In this document: positions 8,438-16,275 of the stretch, piece after piece
How positions within the stretch are numbered: the first letter of the stretch is position 1
How the letters are laid out: the number at the start of each line of letters is the position of its first letter
Assembly: GCF_016859125.1 (NCBI RefSeq)
Contig: NZ_CP069338.1
Location: 8,683,501-8,747,500, forward strand
DNA: 64,000 nucleotides
Source: Archangium violaceum
Lineage (GTDB): Bacteria; Myxococcota; Myxococcia; Myxococcales; Myxococcaceae
Reading direction: 5' to 3'
Program-made: the position numbers and the translations under genes
Notes under the pieces: model-generated
The model's input: only the letters and a program-made list of their open reading frames with translations
Database searches by the model: none
Told to the model about the DNA's origin: nothing

Positions 8438-9622
8438 CTACCGGTAGAAGTGATCCGTGAGGAGGCGGGCGTTGAAGAGCATGGCGTCATAGCTCGTGTA
8501 GATGCCGTGCCCGAAGCACGTCGCCAGGCAGTTGGGCAGGGCACCCGTGCCACGGTCTCCGTAGTCGACGAGGTAGCTGAACCCGTCCCGCGGCACGCGC
8601 GCGCCGTGGCGCACGTGCTGGAGCCACGCCTTCACGTCGTAGCCCACGCCGAGAATGGCATCGAGCCGCGCGGCCAGCTCGCGCTCCTTCGCGTTGCCCG
8701 GCGGAATGTCCGAACCGGCGATGCCCCATAGGTGCACGTAGTCGCCGTTCTCGGTGTGGAGGACGCCGGTGACGGTGTTGCCGCGCGGCTCCGCGCCCCG
8801 GTGGTTGATCACGTGGAGGACGCGGCACTGCCGGCCCGTGGCCCAGCCATAGCGTGGCGGCATGCCGAAGGTGGCGATGTCGAGCCGTGCGCGGGCGACC
8901 GTGCGCGCCATGTCCTGGAGGACGTCCGTGGGCTCGCCTGCGTCGCGCACGGCCTGCCAGAGCGCCTCCGCGGTCCGTGCCGGGTAGACGAGCTGCGTGA
9001 GCAGGGCGAGCACCTGGCCGCCGTGGCTGTGCCCGAGGAGCAGCGCCCGCTTGCGTCCGAGCTCCGAGGTGGCCAGGAGACGCAGCAGCTCCACGGCCGC
9101 GCGCAGGCGGGCGACGTGGTTGTTCGCCGAGGACCAGACGAAGCGGGTGGCGCGGATGTCTCCGCCCAGCGCCTTCTGGAAGAGCGAGACGTACTCGGGG
9201 GTGTAATTGCCGAGGTCGCGCAGGACGCGATCGCTCGGGAGCTTGGAGAGACGTTGCAGGGTTGGCATGAACCCCGGGCCCAGCGCCGAGAGGGGCCCCT
9301 CGAGCGCGGAGAGCAGCAGGGTGGGGTCGTGGCCGACGAAGGTGCCGTGAACGAAGATGACGTGGCGCACCCCTGCGCGGCGCAGCCGGAGGCCCGCCTG
9401 AGCCATCGCCTCGCGCCAGGCGGGGGATTGAGCTTCGAGGATGGGCGTCTCGCGTACGATCGGAGGCATCGCCTCGAGCGGTCGCACCGCGAACGTTCCC
9501 GGCTGCGGCGCGGCGTCGTACTGCTGGGGTTGGCAGAGGGCCGGCGTTGGGCGGAGCCGCCACAGGACGACGAGCCAGGCGATGGCGGCGGCGAGGAGGA
9601 GGAGCGAGATCGCGAGCCACAT
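8438..9622 (-). CDS. Membrane-anchored alpha/beta hydrolase (lipase/esterase-like)
   Basis: A 394-residue protein starting with one strong hydrophobic segment (residues 3-22), probably a membrane anchor or uncleaved signal. The body is an alpha/beta hydrolase: HVIFVHGTFVGHDP near residue 88 supplies the oxyanion HG motif, and LLLGHSHGGQVLALL near residue 193 is the nucleophile elbow G-x-S-x-G with Ser as nucleophile. A late HLWG or GHG segment probably provides the His. It could hydrolyse esters or act on lipids in the periplasm or at the membrane. It stands alone on the minus strand. The start is the ATG at 9622, giving the anchor at the N-terminus. Confidence 0.83.
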   Translation of the reverse strand: MWLAISLLLLAAAIAWLVVLWRLRPTPALCQPQQYDAAPQPGTFAVRPLEAMPPIVRETPILEAQSPAWREAMAQAGLRLRRAGVRHVIFVHGTFVGHDPTLLLSALEGPLSALGPGFMPTLQRLSKLPSDRVLRDLGNYTPEYVSLFQKALGGDIRATRFVWSSANNHVARLRAAVELLRLLATSELGRKRALLLGHSHGGQVLALLTQLVYPARTAEALWQAVRDAGEPTDVLQDMARTVARARLDIATFGMPPRYGWATGRQCRVLHVINHRGAEPRGNTVTGVLHTENGDYVHLWGIAGSDIPPGNAKERELAARLDAILGVGYDVKAWLQHVRHGARVPRDGFSYLVDYGDRGTGALPNCLATCFGHGIYTSYDAMLFNARLLTDHFYR

Positions 9623-9993
9623 GTCACGCCAGCTTATCGGGAAGCTGGCGCTCGGTGGAGGTCGGGGCTCCTACAGGACGTTCAGCCCGCGCTCGCGGAA
9701 ACGGGCCGCCACATGGGCGGAGCTTCCAGCAGTGCCAGACCATGGGCGACCATCCCCTCGGGCCAACTGGGGTGTGGAGGTCGGCGTTCGGCCGTGAGCA
9801 ATGACGTCTCGGGGTGAGCCACTCCAGCGCATTCCTGCTATATGAGAGTCACCTTCAGCGCCTCCTTTCCCCGACGCCACCGGGACACATCGTGGGCGGG
9901 GCGTTGTTAGGGGGGGCAGATGGTCGATCTCTTCTCTCCAGCCAAGGCATCTTCCAGGCGCCTCTCCGCTCCGTCTCCTCTCCAGGGGATGCG

Positions 9994-11988
9994 ATGAGCT
10001 CCTCCGCCAGCGCCTCCTGGGTCGACGAGAGCCAGCTCCTCCATCTGCTCGCCAGCCATGCGGCCGAGGCGTTCTACCTGATGGATGAGAAGGGGCTCGT
10101 CACCTATGCGAACCCGGCGGCCGAGAGGATGTTCGGCTGGAGCCGGGAGGAGATGCTCGGGAAGGTGCTGCACGACCTCATCCACCACCACCACTCCGAT
10201 GGACGGCCGTTCCCCATGAGCACGTGCCGCCTCGGGCTGGTGATGACCGAGGGTCGGACCCTGAAGGATCACGAGGACCTCTTCATCCACCGGGATGGCT
10301 CGTTCATCCCCGTCTACTGCTCCAATGCCCCCATCCTCGCCGAGGGGCGCATCGTGGGCGCGGCGCTGGTGGTGCATGACCTCACCGCGCGCAAGCGGGC
10401 CGAGGAGGCCCGGGCGGAGCAGGCACGGCAGTTCCAACTGCTGATCGACACTCTTCCACACCTCGCCTGGATGTCCCGGGCCGACGGCACCTGCGAGTTC
10501 GTCAACCGGCCCTGGCACGAGTACACCGGTCTCTCCATGTCGGAATCGCTCGGGTACGACTGGACGCGAGTGGTGCACCCGGAGGACCTGCCGCGCATGC
10601 TGGAGCACTGGCAGCGGGTTCTCGGGACCGGCGAGCGCTACGAGGCGGAGATCCGGATACGTCGGGCCCGTGATGGGGAGTGGCGGTGGTTCCTCTCCCG
10701 GGCCCAGCCCGCGCGAGCCGCGGACGGGCGCATCCTGCGGTGGATCGGCTCGTGTACCGACATCGACGAGCAACGGCGCGCCGCCCAGGAGCGCCTGGAG
10801 CTGCTGCGGCGCGTGCAGGCGGCCCACGCGGCGGCCGAGGAGGCCAACCGGCTCAAGGATGACTTCCTCGCCACCGTGTCCCACGAGCTGCGCACGCCGC
10901 TGACGGCGATGCTCGGCTGGCTCCAACTCCTGCGCACCGGGCGCCTGTCCGAGGAGAAGCGCGGCCGGGCCCTGGAGACGGTGGAGCGCAACGCCCGCGC
11001 CCAGGCTCAGGTCATCGAGGACCTGCTGGACATCTCGCGCATCATCACCGGCAAGCTCCACCTGGAGCCCGGGCCGTTGGACATGAAGGCCGTGGTGGAG
11101 GCCGCGCTCGAGTCCACGCGGCCGCTCGCCGACACCAAGGGCGTGACGCTGGAGCTGCAGACCGGCGCGGAGCCCCTGCCCATGCGGGGCGACGCCGGGC
11201 GGCTTCAGCAGGTGGTGTGGAACCTGGTGAACAACGCCATCAAGTTCACGCCTCGCGAAGGCCGTGTCACCGTCCAGTTGGGCCCGCTCGATGGCGTGGT
11301 GGAGCTGCGGGTGATGGACACCGGCATGGGCATCTCCCCGAGCTTCCTGCCCCACATCTTCGAGCGCTTCCGCCAGGAGGATGGCAGCAGCCGCCGGGCC
11401 CATGGGGGGCTCGGGTTGGGACTGGCCATCGTGCACCACCTCGTGGAGCTGCACGGGGGCCGCGTCTCGGCGCACAGCCCGGGAGAGGGCCACGGCGCGA
11501 CCTTCGTCCTGCACCTGCCCCGGGAGCCCCGCCCGGCTCCTCCGCTTCCCCCGGCCCCTCCGGGCTCCGTGGACGCGGTGCCGCCGGTCCGCTCCGCGCT
11601 CGCCGGCCTGCGCCTGCTGCTCGTGGAGGACCAGGAGGACACGCGGGAGATGCTCCGCCTCCTGCTGGAGGGCCACGGGGCCCAGCTCCGGGCGGTGTCC
11701 TCCGCGGCCGAGGCCTTCCGCTGCCTCCGGGAGTGGCGGCCGGAGCTCCTCGTCTCGGACATCGGGCTGCCCGGGGAGAACGGCTACGAGCTCCTCCAGC
11801 GCATCCGCGCGCTGCCCGACGGGGAGGGCGGGCTCACCCCGGCCATTGCCCTCACCGCCTACGCGCGGGCCGAGGACCGGGCGAAGGCGCTGCGCGCGGG
11901 CTTCGACATGCACGTGCCCAAACCCGTCGAGGAGGCGGAGCTACTCGCCGTCCTCGCCGCCGCGACCGAGCGTCTGCGGGGCGGCTGA
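9994..11988 (+). CDS. Hybrid histidine kinase: PAS-PAS-HisKA-HATPase-REC
   Basis: A soluble hybrid kinase of about 664 residues. Domains in order: PAS 1 (about 15-135, with a HHHH run in IHHHHSDG), PAS/PAC 2 (150-270, ending in WIGSCTDIDEQ), HisKA with phospho-acceptor His in ATVSHELRTPL near 302, HATPase with N-box NLVNNAIKFT and G-box GLGLGLAIVHHL, a Pro-rich linker, and a receiver with LLVEDQEDTREM, the phospho-acceptor Asp in LLVSDIGLPGENG, and Lys in VPKPVEE. It probably senses a cytoplasmic small molecule or redox state and relays phosphate to an unlinked partner. The frame is open from 9814, but that extra 60 residues lacks domain character, so the ATG at 9994 is preferred. Confidence 0.88.
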   Translation: MSSSASASWVDESQLLHLLASHAAEAFYLMDEKGLVTYANPAAERMFGWSREEMLGKVLHDLIHHHHSDGRPFPMSTCRLGLVMTEGRTLKDHEDLFIHRDGSFIPVYCSNAPILAEGRIVGAALVVHDLTARKRAEEARAEQARQFQLLIDTLPHLAWMSRADGTCEFVNRPWHEYTGLSMSESLGYDWTRVVHPEDLPRMLEHWQRVLGTGERYEAEIRIRRARDGEWRWFLSRAQPARAADGRILRWIGSCTDIDEQRRAAQERLELLRRVQAAHAAAEEANRLKDDFLATVSHELRTPLTAMLGWLQLLRTGRLSEEKRGRALETVERNARAQAQVIEDLLDISRIITGKLHLEPGPLDMKAVVEAALESTRPLADTKGVTLELQTGAEPLPMRGDAGRLQQVVWNLVNNAIKFTPREGRVTVQLGPLDGVVELRVMDTGMGISPSFLPHIFERFRQEDGSSRRAHGGLGLGLAIVHHLVELHGGRVSAHSPGEGHGATFVLHLPREPRPAPPLPPAPPGSVDAVPPVRSALAGLRLLLVEDQEDTREMLRLLLEGHGAQLRAVSSAAEAFRCLREWRPELLVSDIGLPGENGYELLQRIRALPDGEGGLTPAIALTAYARAEDRAKALRAGFDMHVPKPVEEAELLAVLAAATERLRGG

Positions 11989-12007
11989 GATTGCTTCCAG
12001 CCGCCCC
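11978..12007. terminator. GC-rich hairpin between convergent genes
   Basis: A perfect 10-bp inverted repeat, GGGGCGGCTG at 11978-11987 and CAGCCGCCCC at 11998-12007, with a 10-nt loop, overlaps the end of the kinase gene and lies 13 bp from the stop of the opposing lipoprotein gene. There is no U-tract on either strand, so it is either a weak bidirectional terminator or a transcript-end stabiliser. Confidence 0.5.
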
Positions 12008-12019
12008 ACCATCAATCAA

Positions 12020-12460
12020 TCACTTGCAGCCAAGGAACTCGAGACGGCCCATGGAGATGGTCTCGATGGCGGTGCGGGTGTCGTTGTCGTCGGTGATGTT
12101 CACGCGGTACTTGCCGTAGGCACCCGGTGTGGTGACCGAGTACTCGCGCCGCTCGGTGCCCAGCCAGCTGGTCTGGCCGGGGCGGGTATCGAGCACTACC
12201 CAGGCGCTGCCATTCCAGCCCTCGAACGTCCAGTCCTTGGGCTCTCGCGTGGTAATGGAGCCGTTGGAGTAGGTGATGGCGTAGCGGGTGATGGTCCGGG
12301 GCGCGTCGAGCCACTCCCCGCAGTCGAGCTGCTGATCGACGGCATGGACCTCCGCCTCGGTCCCGGCGATATCGCCCTCACTCCCCTGGCATCCCAGCGC
12401 GGGAATCAGAACCAGGGCACTCATCAGGCGGATGTTTCTTCCAGACATCGGGAATTGCAT
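12020..12460 (-). CDS. Small lipoprotein with discoidin (F5/8 C)-like domain
   Basis: A 146-residue predicted lipoprotein. The N-terminus is a type II signal: SALVLIPALGC gives the lipobox with the acylated Cys near residue 24. The mature part resembles a single F5/8 type C/discoidin jelly-roll: ITRYAITYSNGS, then DWTFEGWNGSAWVVLDTR and YGKYRVNITDDND, a pattern of galactose-binding-like domains that attach to carbohydrate. It is likely an outer-membrane surface lipoprotein. The ATG at 12460 is chosen because a GGAGG ends about 9 nt upstream; an earlier ATG pair at 12481 overlaps this ribosome site. The following C-terminal Cys could pair with the first mature Cys. Confidence 0.8.
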   Translation of the reverse strand: MQFPMSGRNIRLMSALVLIPALGCQGSEGDIAGTEAEVHAVDQQLDCGEWLDAPRTITRYAITYSNGSITTREPKDWTFEGWNGSAWVVLDTRPGQTSWLGTERREYSVTTPGAYGKYRVNITDDNDTRTAIETISMGRLEFLGCK

Positions 12461-12908
12461 ACAGGACCCCCTCCACATCATTCGTGTGTGAATACGCGAT
12501 TGAGGCGTGTCTTCCGCGGAAGAACCGCCGTTCGCGAGAGACTGTATAGGGGGTGAACCCAGGCTCTAGTTAGACAGGTGGTTTTTGAGGTAAAATACAT
12601 GTCATGCAAATCCAGGCCTCTTCGCGTTTCCCCCGCCTCCCATCCTCCCCGAGAACCCCTCGCTGCTCACCCGTCTGCGGGAGGGCTTGCAGACCCTCAA
12701 GGTGCTGCGGGTCGAACCCACGAATCCGGCCTACGGCGCCGTGTTCTACGACAGCGCTGTGGGAGGACCACTGGGAGACCCCGCTGGCGCTGCTGTGCGA
12801 GCAGCTCGTCGCCCCCGCGGAAGTGTTGAGCTGACCGGGCCAGAAGCCCGAGCGTGTGAGCCGCGGTGTCTGCTCCGCGGCTCTCGCGCCCGAACCCGTG
12901 CCGTGCGA
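12461..12908. other. Intergenic stretch with decayed coding sequence
   Basis: About 450 bp containing the likely promoter of the lipoprotein gene on the minus strand (around 12480-12600, including an AT-richer patch at 12560-12605) and the frameshifted remnant at 12642-12834. Nothing else recognisable was seen. Confidence 0.4.
12642..12834 (+). pseudogene. Frameshifted C-terminal fragment, unknown family
   Basis: One frame reads PENPSLLTRLREGLQTLKVL then RVEPTNPAYGAVFYDSA. About 38 codons in, the coding character moves to another frame, WEDHWETPLALLCEQLVAPA, which ends at TGA 12832-12834. A one-base indel near 12755-12770 would join them. No start codon or ribosome site precedes it, so this appears to be the tail of a decayed gene. 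I do not recognise the family. Confidence 0.35.
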
Positions 12909-13751
12909 TCAGTCCAGGTGTTGCGCGGGACGCACCCCGTTGAGGAAGTTCGTGATCGCATGCTTCGCGATCTCCTGCACGATCATGCGGCGCGGAAGCA
13001 GCTTCTGGAGCAGATAGAAGCGCCGATTGTGACGGCCGGGCACCCACAGGGGCCCCTTGCCGAGCGCGCCAATGGCTTCCTCGGCCACTTCCTTCGGGGT
13101 CTGGAAGCGGCCATGCTTCGCGTGCCCCTGGGCCACGGCCTTCATGATCTCTGGCGAGCTCGTGAGTCCGGCGGAAAGCGATAGGACGTCCACTCCGTAG
13201 TGACGAAACTCCTCCCAGAGTCCTTCGCCGAGCACGATGTTGTAGGCCTTGGTCGCGCCGTAGTGCGTGTAGTAGGGCGCGCCCTGGAGCCCGGAGCCGG
13301 AGGACATCAGGATGATGCCACCCCGCCCGCGGCGCAGCATCGGCCGCGCGAAGTGGTGCACGAACTGCATCGGGTTGACGACGTTGACGTTCAACCGGGT
13401 CAGTTCGTAGTCGAGCCCCAGGCCCGGCTTGTAGAACGGGCCGACGTCGGACAGGGCTGCGTTGTAGACGAGCATACCGAGCTCGCGATCGCCGACCGCC
13501 GCGAGGGCACGCGATGCGGCCTCGGTGGAACCCAGATCGGCGACGATGGCCTCGCACTGAACGCCATGGGTCGATTGAAGCTCCCGCGCCTTCTGTTGGG
13601 CCGCTGTGGCGTCGCGGTCCAGCACGAAAACGTTCAAACCGCGTTGTGCGAACGCTTCCGAGTACGCGGCGCCAATACCCGCCGCTCCTCCCGCCACCAG
13701 CGCCCAGGGGCCATAGCGACCCACGAAGGCCGCATCTCCTTTCACTTCCAT
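12909..13751 (-). CDS. Short-chain dehydrogenase/reductase
   Basis: An SDR of about 280 residues. The cofactor site is VAGGAAGIGAAYSEAF near residue 20, the DxD-type acidic residue (VLDRDATAAQ) suggests NAD(H) preference, and the catalytic motif is YGATK near residue 160 with the Ser in MSSGSGLQG. The C-terminal half is longer than in minimal SDRs and includes a basic helical tail (YLLQKLLPRRMIVQEIAKH), which might associate with membrane. GAGG 8 nt before the ATG at 13751 decides the start over a GTG 18 nt upstream. It is monocistronic, with decayed genes on both sides. Substrate unknown. Confidence 0.87.
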   Translation of the reverse strand: MEVKGDAAFVGRYGPWALVAGGAAGIGAAYSEAFAQRGLNVFVLDRDATAAQQKARELQSTHGVQCEAIVADLGSTEAASRALAAVGDRELGMLVYNAALSDVGPFYKPGLGLDYELTRLNVNVVNPMQFVHHFARPMLRRGRGGIILMSSGSGLQGAPYYTHYGATKAYNIVLGEGLWEEFRHYGVDVLSLSAGLTSSPEIMKAVAQGHAKHGRFQTPKEVAEEAIGALGKGPLWVPGRHNRRFYLLQKLLPRRMIVQEIAKHAITNFLNGVRPAQHLD

Positions 13752-14008
13752 GTCTTCACCCTCTTTCACCGTGGTACCGCGCGAGTTCTACATCAAAGTC
13801 GTCACGGTTCCAGGCAGGCCGCCGAGCCACGAGGGTCCTATCGCTCCACCCGATTCAGCCACCACGGAGGACACGGAATTCCTGTGCAATCGCGAAGCAC
13901 GCGCTCCGGGAAACGGGGTAAGCGCTCGGTGGACCTTACCTTCCGAGAGAAGGGAGGGCCGTGCAGCGTTGCGAACCAGGAGGTGTGGACATGGGACGCA
14001 ACGGCTGA

Positions 14009-14244
14009 AATGGCTGGACCGGCGCGGGCTATATCGTGCTCGACCCGGCGACGGGGGCCGGTGGTTACCTCACCGAGGGTGGTGCCAACGGTGGCAAGGT
14101 GCTCGCGGCGATCAGCGAGGTGGCGCCTCGGCGGGCTTCGGTATCGCTATGATCTTCGTGGACCTCACCAAGATAGTCCAGGTCATCACCGCCGCAGCCG
14201 GCTGGGGAATGGTCGCGGGTAACGCTGTCTGGCAATGCTTCTGA
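14009..14244 (+). pseudogene. Remnant of a large RHS/transglutaminase-type exported protein C-terminus
   Basis: After a TGA at 14006 the frame reads NGWTGAGYIVLDPATGAGG followed by YLTEGGANGG, the motif that, from memory, closes the repeat-rich part of large transglutaminase/RHS-like secreted proteins just before a variable C-terminal toxin tip. The frame then shifts by one base near 14117-14122 into ASAGFGIAMIFVDLTKIVQV and a hydrophobic end at TGA 14242. It is a short, broken 3' end with no start, so the parent gene has been lost. The hydrophobic tail resembles a small membrane-active tip. The following membrane gene, 31 bp downstream, may be its partner. Confidence 0.4.
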
Positions 14245-14275
14245 GCGCGGGCGGCAGGAAGGAAAGGAGCGGGTG

Positions 14276-14665
14276 ATGACCGCGCGGCGCGAACAGGACT
14301 CGTCTCGCTCCAATGCGCTGCTCGCGTGGGTGGCCGCGGCTGCGTTCGTGGCCGCGGCGGCCTGGCCCTCCGTGGCCGGGTCGGAGTTCCCGCTCGTGGG
14401 GCTGCGTCCCTTGTCAGACCCACGAGCCGGGTGGCCGCTGGCGGGCGCGACCGTGGCGCTCGCTGCCTTCCTGTCCGCTCCTCGCTGGCACTCGCGGCGG
14501 ACGCTGCTCGCGTGCGCCGCAGTGACGCTCGCGCTCTTCCTGGCAACGGTGTTCTTCGTCGCGCCCGCGGCCGCGCTCGTGTTCGGCTTCCTCACCGGCA
14601 ACCTCGTCCGGGAAAACTGGCGGCCGGAGCGCGGGGGCTCCGCCGGCGGCATCTCGCCGAAGTGA
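14276..14665 (+). CDS. Small multi-pass membrane protein, possible immunity protein
   Basis: A 129-residue protein with three or four hydrophobic segments: ALLAWVAAAAFVAAAAW near the start, a central AGATVALAAFLSA, and TLLACAAVTLALFLATVFFV running into APAAALVFGFLTGNLV. It ends in a hydrophilic cytoplasmic tail. The start is the ATG at 14276 with AGGAG six nt upstream; a GTG lies just before it. It is not a family I recognise. Its position directly after a toxin-like 3' remnant makes an immunity or accessory role plausible, but that rests only on context. Confidence 0.6.
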   Translation: MTARREQDSSRSNALLAWVAAAAFVAAAAWPSVAGSEFPLVGLRPLSDPRAGWPLAGATVALAAFLSAPRWHSRRTLLACAAVTLALFLATVFFVAPAAALVFGFLTGNLVRENWRPERGGSAGGISPK

Positions 14666-14912
14666 CTCCGGGGAGGCTCTGTCCATTGCGGTGCTGCGGC
14701 CTTGCTCGATAGGGAGCGAGCCAGGCCGTGTGAGGGCCGAGCATCCAGCCGAGCCATCGCCTCGCGCCCAGGGAGGGGAGGGTGCATGAATACTGTTCGT
14801 GCGCCGGGCCGACAAGGTGTTCGTAAAGCACGGACAACCCACCCCTTTGGCCGCTCGTGAGCAGGTGATCACATGCACACCCTTCCGTGTGCAACACGGC
14901 GAAGGAGGGGAC

Positions 14913-16175
14913 ATGGGAGAGTACGGGAGGCGTTGGAGAGGGGTGTGGGTCGCGGCGGTGCTCGCCCATGCCGCGGCTGGATGTGCGGTGGAGCAGACAG
15001 GAAGCGAGCCGCGGGCCGTGGAGGAACCACAGGACGCCCCGGTCGTTCCGGAGCAGGAAGTGGGGGAGGATGCGTCGTTCGCCCCGGAGGGGTGCGAATC
15101 GGCGCCGTGGGGGATGGGGCGCGCGCTCTCGTGCGAGGAGATCCGACCGGCTGAACCGGGCCCGAGCAGGAGCTTCATCACCCGCGCGAATGCTCCCGAG
15201 GCGGATTGTGGACCTGGAACGGGCGACGGCGCCGGTCATCTGGCGCTCTACAATGCCGGCCCGTTTGGTGCGCAGGCCTGGAATGTCGTGTTTCGCGATG
15301 GCACCGACACGGAGAACCTGCTGCTGGGCGGGGACCTGGCCCTGGGCGTGATACCGCAGCCGCGCGGATTCCACATCGCCCGGATTTCACCCGGTGGCGC
15401 GACGCTGACGGTGTACTCCTCCAGGGGGGAGTTCCTGCGCGCGGTGCCCCTGACCGACGCGGGAGACGTGCCGTTCGACGTGGCCGAGGATCCTCGGGGA
15501 GGCGTGCTGGTCGCTCAGTGGGCCTCGGGTGAGGGTGACACCCAGGTTCTGCGGTTCCAATTCCTCGATACGAGGGGGCAACCGCGGTCGGAGCCCGTCG
15601 TGGTGCGGAGCGCGCCTCGGAGCGAGGAGCGCTCCGTCATCGCCGGGGTCGACACGCGGGGGCGCGTGCTCCTCCTGCTGCGGGAGCCCGGGCGCGACAC
15701 CTGGGTAGGGCAGTGGCTGCGGCGAGACGGAGATGCGCTCACCGAGCCCTTCGCGGTGCCGGTTCCCGCCAACGCGCCTTCCCTGGTCCTCGAGCCGCTG
15801 GTGGAGGGCGGACTGGCGCTTCGTGTCGAAGGGGAGTGGGTGCTGTGGTTCCCCAATGGGGAGGCGGAGGCGCATCCGGCGCCGGCATGGCTGGCGGCTC
15901 ATCCCGGCTCCGACCTGTACCGCATCCGCAATGGCCGGGCCTACGCCCTGGTGCCACCGCCCACGCTCGTCGAGGGCTCTGGCTGCCGGGAGTCCATCCG
16001 GCTCTTCTCCAGTGATGGGACGGACTGTGGCGAGCTCACGCTGCCCTTTGGCGCGGGCACTTGCCTCGGGCGGCCCGGCATTGCCCTGGATGGGACTGTC
16101 ATCCAGCAGCTCCAACTGGCCATCCCCGCCGCGGATCAGTGCGCCTGGCGCTGGTGGCCGCGGCTGTTGAGGTAG
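14913..16175 (+). CDS. Predicted lipoprotein, beta-propeller-like
   Basis: A 420-residue predicted lipoprotein. AAGGAGG stands just before the ATG at 14913, then a basic n-region, hydrophobic core and lipobox HAAAGC (Cys near residue 24), and a long acidic, Glu/Pro-rich linker. Residues about 110-415 consist of repeated beta-strand pairs with recurring HIARISPGG, RVLLLLREPG and ALRVEGEWVLWFPNG-like segments, suggesting a beta-propeller or WD/kelch-like fold. Several Cys in the C-terminal part may form disulfides. It is likely exposed on the periplasmic side or at the cell surface. No enzymatic motif was seen, and no specific family is claimed. Confidence 0.78.
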   Translation: MGEYGRRWRGVWVAAVLAHAAAGCAVEQTGSEPRAVEEPQDAPVVPEQEVGEDASFAPEGCESAPWGMGRALSCEEIRPAEPGPSRSFITRANAPEADCGPGTGDGAGHLALYNAGPFGAQAWNVVFRDGTDTENLLLGGDLALGVIPQPRGFHIARISPGGATLTVYSSRGEFLRAVPLTDAGDVPFDVAEDPRGGVLVAQWASGEGDTQVLRFQFLDTRGQPRSEPVVVRSAPRSEERSVIAGVDTRGRVLLLLREPGRDTWVGQWLRRDGDALTEPFAVPVPANAPSLVLEPLVEGGLALRVEGEWVLWFPNGEAEAHPAPAWLAAHPGSDLYRIRNGRAYALVPPPTLVEGSGCRESIRLFSSDGTDCGELTLPFGAGTCLGRPGIALDGTVIQQLQLAIPAADQCAWRWWPRLLR

Positions 16176-16275
16176 CGGGGAAGGGGAGCGAGGGAGGTGT
16201 CCCCCGACGCGCCGATGCTCGACACCTGGACGCGGAGTGCCCAGGCCTGGGACGTGATGAACCTCGAGCCTTCCG

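Noticed and set aside
8098-8460. 120-codon plus-strand frame in the 8040-8437 gap
   Set aside because: No ribosome site, no domain, and it runs into the antisense of the hydrolase gene; only the out-of-frame 8153-8293 segment looks coding-like.
9814-9993. Extra N-terminal 60 codons of the PAS-PAS hybrid kinase
   Set aside because: The sequence is low in conserved features and lacks a ribosome site; the first PAS domain starts after the ATG at 9994.
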